Assembly (NCBI GenBank): GCA_036897095.1
Contig: JAYMSP010001058.1
Span: 1 to 36,746, forward strand
Length of the DNA stretch: 36,746 bases
DNA from: Plantago elongata
Taxonomy: Eukaryota; Streptophyta; Magnoliopsida; Lamiales; Plantaginaceae
Direction: 5' to 3'
Below, one piece after another: positions 1 to 22,569 of this stretch. The notes beneath the pieces were generated by a model. It searched no databases. It worked only from the letters and a program-made list of their open reading frames with translations, and was not told the DNA's origin. Every line of letters begins with the position of its first letter. The stretch's first letter is position 1. The position numbers and the translations under genes were made by a program.

Positions 1-1900
1 TTATTATTATTATTGTATTACCTGTTATTATTTTCTTGAGGTTTTCGCGCGACGTTTAACTTTTTAAATTAGCTCGAATAATTCTTCTTCCATTTAAAAT
101 GCTGAATTTAATTTTTAAGGAAATTTTTAACACGCACCGAATTTTGCGGCCTTTACATTCACATTACTCATAATTAAGGATGACAATTAACAAGAAAGAG
201 GACAACATTTACATGAACCCTAAATTAAAATTTCACAATTCCTCAATATTTAGATAAACCCTAAATAATTTTCACCAATTGTTTTAATTTTATTTATTGA
301 ATTCAATTTTTTGTTTAATCTCCCAACTTTGGAGATTTTAATTTAATTTTAATTATTAATTTTAAGTTTTTTGTTTAAAGATTTTAATCTTTTAATAGGT
401 GTATTGAGTATAGAAAAACTTTTTTTTAATATAATATTAAAAATTATATTTAAATATAAGCGATGTAGGTGGATAGAGCAAAACGTAATGCAACATCTCG
501 TGCGTCACTTCATTGCCCAACACTTAGTACGAAAAATAGAAGATTATTCGATCTCCACCGTTGAAGTTTTAATTTAATAAATTAAAATGGGTGGCTAACT
601 TTAATCAAGACAACACTTTGACCGATATATAATAGATGACCCCATGATACGTTCAACTATTTGGATTATAACTCTAGTCGAGTTGTTTTCAATTTTATTT
701 TTATACTTTCGATATGTTGTAATTATACCTGGTATGATAGGAATAAAATTATCTAAAAGTTAAATATTATGAGTTACTACCAGATAGAATGGCATAGATA
801 AAATATGTGTATTTCACTTGTCTGAAACGAACTAAAATACATATTTTCTTAGTGAAACTTACACCAATAAAATTCATAAACTAAACCCAACTGATTATTA
901 AATTTAAGGAGACTGGAACGAGTGGTGGCTCAATTGCCTCGTTTCCGAATTCCGACTATTGGATATATTATCCGAGAGACCCAAGATCTAGCCTGTTTTA
1001 TTGATTCTGTTTCTTTATCTTTTGGTAAACGATGTTGCAACCAATTACCACATGCTTTAGCTAATTAAGAAAAGCATTCCGTATAAGTATTAACCAAGTT
1101 ATGACAATGATCATGAATATAAAGATATATGTACGTACTAATTTGATCTTTGTAGTTTAATTATATATTTCATTGCATTGGTATGGTATGGTTAAAAACT
1201 TAAATAGCTAAAACATAATCAAAATTTCGAAGAATAGTTCTAAAACATTGAAAAATGTAAAAAAAGAAAAAAAAAGTTTGACGTCCAGTTGTGACAATGC
1301 AGCTCAAAATCGGAGTTTCTCAGCTCCGACATCAAAGCTTCCGTAAGGTTGCAAAATCAAATCCAATCTTCATGTTTTTCTTCCATTTCTTTAAAAAATT
1401 GTATTTCTTCAATTTATGTTCTCGGATAATAACATATTTGAATTGTGAAATCCCGATTTTGCTATGAAAGAAAAAAATTATAAAAATATATAAAGTCATA
1501 ATTTTAAATTAAAATTTGAATAAAATTGGGATTTATGTCATTAGTATAATATATGAGCCTAGAAAGTTTTAACATAAGAATTTATTATATTGTTGAATGT
1601 TGGTAAGGAAACATGAAGTAGGAGCTTTGTGGGAATTACCTTAGTAAAAGATGCAATTGACTTTTCCAATTCCTAGCGTCTAATCTCATTTCCTTCCAAT
1701 TTGAGTTTCACCATTTTGACCACTCTAACCTTTACCATTTACCTTTCCATCTTCACTCATATAGAAAACGAAATTAGATATAAATTGATGATGGAGATCG
1801 ATGCAAGCAAGTGGACATTGATAGCCTCATCTCAAGCTCAGTAGATTAGATCAAATGAAGAGATTCATCATCAATTATAGGTGTCCTTTATCTTTTGTTA
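1..1900. other. AT-rich intergenic DNA, no gene seen
   Basis: No supportable coding region is visible on either strand; open frames are short and of skewed AT composition. A short TTA microsatellite opens the window (about 1-15). Around 926-960 there is a weak A-box-like string followed by a poor B-box-like string, too degraded to call a SINE. Homopolymer A tracts occur near 1258-1276. Confidence 0.6.
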
Positions 1901-1936
1901 TAATTGAGCTTGCAACACGCAGTTGCTTTCTTCCTC

Positions 1937-1991
1937 TATATAAAGACCAATTTTCAGCAAACCCAAGCATAGCAATTTAACAGTCAAAATG
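1937..1991 (+). promoter_or_regulatory. Orphan plant core promoter: TATA box, leader and ATG
   Basis: A near-ideal TATA element (TATATAAAG, 1937-1945) is followed by a CA/A-rich stretch typical of a plant 5' leader. About 45 bases downstream is an ATG at 1989 in a good A-rich context. The reading frame from this ATG is only six codons (MYNLVG, stop 2007-2009), but a GTAGGT donor-like sequence directly follows the fourth codon, so it could be a short first exon. I could not find a matching second exon downstream. It may instead drive a non-coding transcript or belong to a dead gene. Confidence 0.3.
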
Positions 1992-2009
1992 TACAACTTG
2001 GTAGGTTAG

Positions 2010-3160
2010 TGATTATTCATTGGATTTTATTATATTTTGCATCGACAAATTCGTGTTTCTGTGTACTTCTCTTGAACGAGCGAGTTATGTGTAAGTTCGT
2101 TAGCCCATATCTCCTTCGTTATCAGCTGGAATTTCTCATACGTGTTGGTATTTATGATGTTAGGATTCTTAAGATTCCAAAATAGTTTAGTTTAGTTTAG
2201 TTTAGTTTAGACCCTGAAATTGATCTGCTCTTCTGTTGTGTTCATTTTACTAACTGTTGTTGTTCCTGTTTTAGAATATTATTCGTTTTCATTAATTTAC
2301 TTTTGTTGATTATTGTTGTTATAAATTTGAGAGGACTCTTGTTACACTCAAATTCTACAGAAAATTAAACATATATGTCCTGGAAAGTCGACGATCCATG
2401 TTCGGGTTTAAGATATTGCCTGTCTTCACTTACATATACAAATAATTTTCCGTAGACGCAATACAACTGAACTAAAATAGTGCAAGTGATGGCAAACTAT
2501 TTGGTGAGACAACTTGAACAGCAGTCTAAATCAAGACAAAAATAGGTGGTTGTAAAATATAGTAGCATGATTAGCATACATACATGTATACTCCCCGCAT
2601 GCTTTCACACACTGAAACTTGCACAAACCATCATAAGCATCTTTAGCATACATAGATATATACTCCTTCATACGTAGAACAACAGAAAAATTAAATGAGT
2701 AAAAGAATGAATGATTTTGGTGTAATAGTGATTTTTTAAAGGTTTTGGTGTAATAGTGAATTTTTTAAAAGGTTAACAGTCAACTAACTGGACAACTAAC
2801 GCCGTTAAATTTTTGGTGTAACGTCAAAAAGTTTGAAATGTTTTAGTGTCGGATGAAAAAAAGAAAAGGTTATAATGTGATTTTAAAGTGAGCCAAAAAG
2901 TTCTGGTGTAAAAAAATTTGAGTCTAGCCTCTTGCCTGCGGTATAATAAATTGGTAGATAATTTTCTACCCTTTTATATTCATTACTATAATCTCTTTTC
3001 TGGTCATAGAACCATAGTACATGTATCTGAACTTGTAAAAGTTAAGTACTGGAGTTTCAAGAGAATACATTGTAAGTTGAATTTAAGTTTGTTATATATA
3101 ACCATAGTTATACTTTGTTATCCTGGTTTTGTCTAGAAATTATATCTCCTTATAACATGT
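2010..3160. other. Intergenic DNA with short tandem repeats
   Basis: No gene is seen. A (TTTAG)n microsatellite of about five units lies at 2187-2211. A 73-bp imperfect direct duplication with the core TTAGCATACATA starts near 2571 and again near 2644. A 29-bp tandem duplication (core TTTTGGTGTAATAGTGA) starts at 2714 and 2743. It is followed by AT-rich text containing GTTAACAGTCAACTAAC-like strings that look like decayed transposon termini. Confidence 0.5.
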
Positions 3161-4690
3161 TTGATGGAAATTGTTATAATTTTAAGTTATAAATTAGTTA
3201 CTCATTCACATACCGCATATAGTACCATTAAAGTCAAAAATGGTTCGGTTAACTTGGAAGGTTCTACATGCAAGGTGAGGGTTCATTTCTCATGTTTCTT
3301 GCCCATTAAATATATAAATGCTCTTGTTCTACTTGCACTTGTTTTCTCATTATATACTCCTTTTGGCTCAGCATCTTGGTAATTCCATTTTGCAAGAATT
3401 CATTTCTATCTATTTTCATCTTTGATACATATTGAACTATTTATTGAACTCGTTCTTTGTCTTGTTCCCTATCTATGCTCATTTGAGCTTGTCCTCGTCC
3501 CCTTTTCTTACATCTCAGTAACAGTCTATTGGATTACTCTTCTATCTCAATGACTATCACTTTGGCCTAATATCTCGTGTTGATGTCCTTGTCTCGCAAG
3601 TTGTTGTAATCACTTGAACTGTTCTTTTGACTCAAACCCCTTATCTTGTATCTTGGCTCCTATTAATCGAGTTCTTCTTGTATCTATCTTGCTGACCTTC
3701 CCCTTTCTTCTTGTGAATTGAGCTTGTTATCTAATATCTTGCCTTGTTATCTTATATCTCAGTTCCGATCACTTGATCAAGTTCTATTGCATTTAGCCTT
3801 GTCTTCCTGATTGCTCTATTGTAAACACTCCTTGATTGACATGTTCATCGTATTTTCTTGTATATTGTCTCTTGTATCCCGTGTTGAATTGACTTGATAT
3901 TGTGACACTTGGATAATGGAAATTCGTGTTTCCCTAAGATGTGTGGTTGTGCTTGAACTTGTGGGCCCTAGGACTGCTACATGTAACCACCGGGCAGAAA
4001 GGACTGGCGGTTTAAGGTTAATATGTTCAGTACATATCATTTGGATGTATAAAGTAGTCAGGCTACAATATACGATCCATTCAACATACCTAGGCATGTT
4101 GCCATGTTCCGAGGTAGCTCCTCGCCTGGGTGTATAAGGTAGTATATTATTGATATATGTTATGGTGTTGGCTGGTATCTATTACCCGTGATTGTTGTAT
4201 CTCAATATCCTTGAACTCCATGTTTCAATTTCATTTTAATTGTTACCATGTATTGATCTTGCTATATTCAGGGTTCTCTACACCTGCCAATAATCTTCTT
4301 GATCTTGTTATTCATTGCGCTGATTCTCTTCCATTACTAAGTCCTCCAAGGATTACCCTCGTTTGTTTTCCTTCCGCAGTGAACCGGTGAATGCAATATG
4401 GATCTTGATTTTCTTGTGGAAAGTTCATGTATATTAAAGTGAAATCACTAGCCTCGGCTCCCATATGTGAAGTACTTTCAATGACTTGAATTTTATCTGA
4501 ATCGATTTAGATTTGTAAACTCATTTATACAAGTTCTAGAATAAAATCCTTTGAATTATTCATCATTTTGTTTAAGATATTGCCTAGTCGTTCCTGTAAT
4601 ATTCTGAAAGATAGAAATTCTACTTTAAAGATTATTACATGCGGGTGGCTATCCGACTAGGAGTTGGCAGCTCCTGGTCGTTAACATAGT
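3160..4690. mobile_element. Probable decayed LTR-retroelement fragment
   Basis: This stretch has a different composition from its surroundings: it is pyrimidine-rich, with many CTTGT/CTTGA words, then a GC-richer block. A 17-bp motif resembling TGGATGTATAAAGTAGT starts at 4042 and recurs at about 4127 (85-bp spacing). GAGGTAGCTCCTCGCC forms a short inverted repeat near 4111. The 3' part ends with a 10-bp-stem hairpin at 4654-4680. These traits are common in plant LTRs, but no pol or gag coding, clear TG/CA ends or target duplication was found. The assignment is inference from sequence texture. Confidence 0.3.
4654..4680. repeat. Hairpin, 10-bp arms, 7-nt loop
   Basis: CGACTAGGAG and CTCCTGGTCG are inverted repeats with one mismatched pair, separated by TTGGCAG. 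The hairpin is followed by TTAACA. It could be the end of a retroelement or a Helitron-like terminus, but the expected CTRR end was not found just downstream. Confidence 0.5.
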
Positions 4691-5905
4691 AGCATTCTTT
4701 TTAAGTCAATGAATTATTTTGTAAACTTTGTAACATGGAAAAAAGTTGTCATACGTTTAAAATTCATATTTCGAAGTTAGTCAGAGTGGCTCGATCATGC
4801 TATCAAAACCTTGTAGAAAGAAAGCTATCAAATCTTGTTGGGGATTATTAAACGCAAAACACTTTTTACTAAACGCAAGAAATTTTTTAATATATTGTAA
4901 ATGGTTCTTCAAATATTATAAATATAAAAGTTAGTCCATATACTTATCATATGTTCCGTTTAACCCACAATACTTCAAATTTCGAAAACAATAACATAAA
5001 CACATTACGATATCAACAAAAAAAAATTATATTATACAAGTACTGGTTAGTTTATAACAAAGATTGCAAATTTAAAGAAGCATATAATTTATAGTTTGTT
5101 ACATTATATTATTTATAATTATTTTATAGCATTAAAATATTTAAATAAACTAATATTTCACCAAAATTAAAAAAAATACAAAAAACTCAAAAAAACATGC
5201 TTGGCAGCCTTAAGGCTTGCCGGAATGATACAATCGCTGATCTGGCAGTTCTGTTGGTCTAGCAGCCCTGAGCGCTGCTAGAAGGGTTGTTTGGCGGCCC
5301 TCAAAGGCTGTCAAACAGTCCATTTGATCCATTTTGTGAGTTTTTCTTTACTCTTTTTTGAAGTAATTAAAAATGTTAATTTAGTGTGTATGATTTGATT
5401 AAATTTATTTTTATTTTATTTATTACATTGCTCAAAATTTTAGTTATGATTATTTGAAAATTATAATCACCCTCGTGTTATTCGATTATGTTTGTTTGAA
5501 AGTTGAAAGAGAAGAACGCATGTTAGAGAGTTGAAATGGATAAATAAAAGTGTTTTTAAATAAAATCGTAGTATTTTAAAGTTAATAGGTTATTTTATAA
5601 ATTAATATAATTTTATGTTGATTTGTAATATATTAAAATTATATAATATGTTTAATAAAAGGAGTCATGCCGTTTACATCCAATAAACATTACTTATAAA
5701 GAGCTGCTATCAATATCATCATGTGTCGAAAGTATGAACAACTGAACAAGCTCACTTGTACAAAACTACAAATGCCCTGTAATCACCTTTTTCTTCCTAA
5801 TTTGCTTCACTTTCTTGCTTTTTGGACGGCTATCACTTGTTAGTTAAGTCACCTATTTCATCAATTTTCAAACTTTTTAGATTCCTTACCCACCTTGTCT
5901 TTCTC
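4690..5905. other. AT-rich intergenic DNA upstream of membrane-protein gene
   Basis: No coding region is supported. The stretch is very AT-rich apart from a GC-richer island of palindromes at 5201-5315, described separately. The last 150 bases presumably contain the promoter of the gene at 5998. Confidence 0.5.
5201..5315. repeat. Three successive GGCAGCC-type palindromes
   Basis: Three imperfect palindromes lie within 115 bp: 5201-5223 (GGCAGCCTT/AAGGCTTGCC type), 5259-5281 (CTAGCAGC and GCTGCTAG, perfect 8-bp arms with a 7-nt loop) and 5290-5315 (TTTGGCGGCC and GGCTGTCAAA, paired with G-T wobbles). All share a GCAGCC/GGCTGC-like core. They form a GC island in a very AT-rich neighbourhood. 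Function is unknown. Confidence 0.6.
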
Positions 5906-5910
5906 ATCTC

Positions 5911-5917
5911 TATAAAT
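5911..5917 (+). promoter_or_regulatory. TATA box of the membrane-protein gene
   Basis: TATAAAT in a C/T-rich context, 87 bases before the ATG at 5998, which fits a plant class II core promoter with a leader of about 50-60 nt. Confidence 0.5.
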
Positions 5918-5997
5918 GTCTCATCATGTTCTAACTATCATTTCAATTTGGCTTTCTTGTATTGGTCAGTCATCTAACATCCAGCAAGAAAACCAAA

Positions 5998-6390
5998 ATG
6001 GCAACTTGGGCTCATGTTCAACATCAAAATTCTTCCTCTAGGACACTAGCCATGGCAATGGCACTTGTATTGGCCATCATCCTTTCGCCCCTGTACATCG
6101 ATAACCAGAAAAGTGAAAGCCACTTTGAGACACGGTGGAGCTCCAGCGGCTTAATGCTGCTTGTTGTGGTGGCAGGACTGATAGTTGCCATTAAGACAAC
6201 CTCTGCATCAAATGCAACAAAGCTGAGAGGGTATACTGGTGATTCGACGCCCCTGGATTATCATAGTAGTAATGATGCACATTTGGTGTTGGACATTGGG
6301 AGTTCTTGTTGGGGGTTAGCTGGGGTTTTGATATTGCTATTGTCTGTAATCTCATGCCAGGCTTCTGTACAACATTTCTTCTGGAGATAA
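5998..6390 (+). CDS. Small three-helix membrane protein, family not recognised
   Basis: A single-exon frame of 130 residues starts at the first ATG after a TATA box, in a strong context (AACCAAAATGGCA). The N-terminus is short and Ser/His/Gln-rich. Three hydrophobic segments follow, at roughly residues 16-33 (MAMALVLAIILSPLYI), 50-66 (GLMLLVVVAGLIVAIK) and 103-120 (WGLAGVLILLLSVIS). The loop between helices 2 and 3 is Ser/Thr/Asp-rich. The protein ends soon after the third helix with an aromatic/basic tail (HFFWR). The length and the pattern of helix, SP motif and second helix are reminiscent of small uncharacterised plant transmembrane proteins, but I do not recognise a named family and do not assign a function. 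It is convergent with the TFIIIC gene, with about 365 bp between stop codons. Codon use and start context favour a real gene. Confidence 0.65.
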   Translation: MATWAHVQHQNSSSRTLAMAMALVLAIILSPLYIDNQKSESHFETRWSSSGLMLLVVVAGLIVAIKTTSASNATKLRGYTGDSTPLDYHSSNDAHLVLDIGSSCWGLAGVLILLLSVISCQASVQHFFWR

Positions 6391-6755
6391 ATAGAACAGT
6401 TGCTACTTTCATGTCAATTTCATCAGGTGTTTGCCATAGTTTCGTTTTGATAGCTACTACTACAACACATGCACTACTTTCAAGTCAATTTCATCAGGTG
6501 TTTGCCAAAGATGAAAATCCAAACGAACAAACTAATAAAATAACACTACTTCACGGAAAATCTAACCGCAAGAGTTGCCCCCTCAATTAAAACTAATGTA
6601 CTTCTGGTCGACGGATCAGACCCACAGGTAGCAAGTTTGCCATGGATTGTGAGTTTGAGACTCAGATGTGAAATATAAAATACAGCTCCAAGTCTCTACT
6701 AACAAGGAGACGTCCATTGCAGCCTTGCCAAACGTGTAATCCAACATTGCTGCCA
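6391..6755. other. Convergent 3' regions of two genes
   Basis: Intergenic space between the stop of the + strand membrane-protein gene and the stop of the - strand TFIIIC gene. It should hold both 3' UTRs. Apart from the 71-bp duplication, nothing further is seen. Confidence 0.5.
6403..6509 (+). repeat. 71-bp direct duplication in the 3' flank of the membrane-protein gene
   Basis: The sequence starting CTACTTTCATGTCAATTTC at 6403 recurs at 6474 with one base change and runs about 33 bases in each copy (shared TTTCATCAGGTGTTTGCCA). The two lie just after the stop codon, so they are probably in the 3' UTR. Confidence 0.7.
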
Positions 6756-20321
<13,566 letters not shown>

Positions 20322-20476
20322 TCCGTCGACCGGCCACCGATTTTACTGCACGCGAATTTCAAGTTTTTTAATTGGCGCCAAGGAAGACTAATTGCAAACG
20401 AAATTCGATCACTTCAATTGTTTGTTTTTACCTCGGTGCGAGTCTCACGGCGGAGGCAATAGGGGCGGTTCTGCGG

Positions 20477-20569
20477 TGGCGTAGTGGTGGTGCAGGCGGA
20501 AGCGGAGGTTGTGCTTTAGGTCGTGGGTTCGATCACTAGTGTAAACAACGTTAGGTTTTTCTTTTTTTT
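20477..20569 (+). promoter_or_regulatory. tRNA-like A box, B box and T run, divergent from TFIIIC gene
   Basis: TGGCGTAGTGG (20477-20487) is a perfect match to the A-box consensus TRGYNNARNNG. GGTTCGATCAC (20526-20536) matches the B-box core GGTTCGA. Runs of five and eight T (20556-20560, 20562-20569) could terminate Pol III. The 49-bp spacing suits SINE heads. The T arm is imperfect and no cloverleaf can be folded, so it is a SINE 5' part or a tRNA relic rather than a tRNA gene. It lies about 155 bp upstream of the TFIIIC ATG on the opposite strand. Confidence 0.45.
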
Positions 20570-20668
20570 ATCTAGTAGTAAAATGTTTCTAGGAGTACTA
20601 ATGCATTCCAAATTCAAACTTTTCATATTGCAACTCTCAATATCTATCTCCACTTGAATTTTTGTTGA

Positions 20669-20824
20669 TTCAATATCGATGAAGCTAGAAAAGAGAAAAG
20701 AGGGTTGAGCTTTATGTTAGCGACAGGAAATTCTTTAACGTTGAATCGGGATATTCCGGAAGAACAAATTGAGGATGAAGATGAGGATTATTACGAGATG
20801 AAGGTTGATGAATGTTCAAATTAA
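20669..20824 (+). pseudogene. Short acidic open frame, possible gene relic
   Basis: A 51-residue open frame runs from just after a stop to a TAA. The only ATG (20714) gives 36 residues ending in an acidic stretch (EEQIEDEDEDYYEMKVDE). The residue mix looks more protein-like than the surrounding AT-rich frames, but no family is recognised and no promoter or splice sites are evident. It may be the end of a broken gene or chance. Confidence 0.2.
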
Positions 20825-22569
20825 ATTATAATAATTTTAATAAAAAATTTATTTTACATTTATTTTATTTATTATATCTTGTAATTTATTAAATTTATTT
20901 ATTACTATAGTGATGTATCATTTATATAAGATTTATGCTAATGCATGAAATGTTTGCAAATATGTATATTGAATTGAAGTTCACTTGAGCCTTGTCGGTA
21001 GTCTAGACAACCAAATATGTATTTGTGTATGTAGCTCTTCGGTTTCTTAAAATAAGCATATAATGAAAAATTGTGATGTCTTAGTAGTATTGTCCTCACG
21101 TATTTATGTAATATTCTCAAATACATGTGTATTGTTCTTAGGTATTTGATTAATCCTTGAATTAGTATTATAAAAGTATGAAGTACACTAAAAAAATTTA
21201 AACTACTTGCAAATAAATTATTAAATTAATAAGATGTTTGGAACTCGATACACATTACTAGATACATTATAAGAATTAGTAGGAAGATTAGACTACGCAC
21301 TGTGGACATTCATGGCTTGTGCAGTTGCAGAACTGCAATTTTCCCACACTATGGTGCGCTTGCTCCCCAGTCACTCAATTGGGACAACCGATCGAGTGAA
21401 AAAATTGGTTGGGACCCACATTCTTTTTTTCTTTATTTATTTATTTGATTATTTTAATATATAAAAAAATATACCTTCGTTTGTATATTTTCGAAGTCTA
21501 CAACAGCGAAGATATATTTTCCAATATATTAAATTTCACCCTTCATTTTATACGCTTGCATTCTGTATTATTTCACTATTCTACACGTATTCATTTAAAA
21601 ACGTCTTTTTTTAATTCAACTTTTCAACATTCGCATTAATAAAATTATAAACAAAAATATAAAATATAAAATATATATAAAAAATGCCCGTGACCGTTAT
21701 CACAGTAGAGAAAAACAGCCGCCAGCTGCAGTTACAAAGCAACCAAATTGCCACGACTATTTTTTTGTTGTTGCCATAGTGAACGGTCTTACATGAATCT
21801 ATGGAAACAACATACCCCAAACCGTTAAGGGCCAACCGAATAAGGGCATGTTGGGTAGTTCATCTTCGCTCCTAGAATTTGTAAAGGAAGATGTATCATA
21901 CATCTTCATGCATGTAGACACTTGAGACTCGAGCAGTCGTGCACCATGAATTCATGAAAAATAAATGATCAATATTAAAGAGCAAGGAAGAATATCTTGA
22001 ATGATAGAAGTGTTAACCAAGCATGTTAAGTCGATCTCGAGTAGTGTTGTTAAGCAAGAAGAGTCGAGAATTTCAATCTTCGAGTTCGGCCCACACTATT
22101 ATCGGGTCCAGACTCAGTCTAGGGCTCTTTTTAACAAAAGGAGCTATTTAGCTATTGCATGGAGAACTAGTATTGCATGCATACCTCTCATTAAACGATG
22201 ATATTAACTTCACAGAAATGTGTGTTTTGTTACATCAACCTCACATTTCAGACTGGCAGGACTCTTAAAATCACAGAGAAATTCACTCTGCGAAGGAAGG
22301 AAATGAAAAGGACACAGGATAGCAAGTCCATTACATTGATCCCACAGGGACACTTTCATGATCCTATTTTCGGGTGTGTACTGAGAATTGGAAAGCAGTA
22401 ATAATAGGTAGCTGGATAAGACAAAGGTGAGAAACATAACTCAATGCATTTTGATTAGAAAGAGATTGCAAACCACTCTTCACATTGAAATAACAGCAAA
22501 AATTAGAAAGAAAACCCTAGTATATAGATATAACTAATCAAGAAGAGTTCAGACAAGTTTTTAGCCAAT

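Larger units (their letters stand above)
20322..22569. other. Intergenic region between TFIIIC and GIP1-like genes
   Basis: It holds the TFIIIC promoter and leader (GC-richer, 20322-20540) and the GIP1-like 3' UTR (to about 22200). The middle is AT-rich. A short acidic open frame lies at 20669-20824. A nested palindrome (GCAGTTGCAGAACTGCAA) is at 21321-21338. A block near 21660-21860 has higher complexity but no recognised gene. Confidence 0.5.

Noticed and set aside
926..960. A-box-like TGGCTCAATTG followed by a B-box-like string
   Set aside because: The second box needs insertions to match and there is no T-arm pairing, poly(A) tail or T terminator, so a SINE or tRNA cannot be supported.
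2561..4696. TAGTAGCAT present at 2562 and 4688, as if a 9-bp target duplication
   Set aside because: The sequences next to the two copies show no inverted-repeat or LTR-type ends, so the 9-bp match is most simply chance in AT-rich DNA.
4654..4700. Helitron 3' end
   Set aside because: A GC-rich hairpin is present but the CTRR terminus expected about 10 bp after it is absent.
20470..20545. Possible tRNA gene
   Set aside because: The A and B boxes match but the acceptor and D stems do not pair and the T stem is only about three pairs, so no cloverleaf forms.
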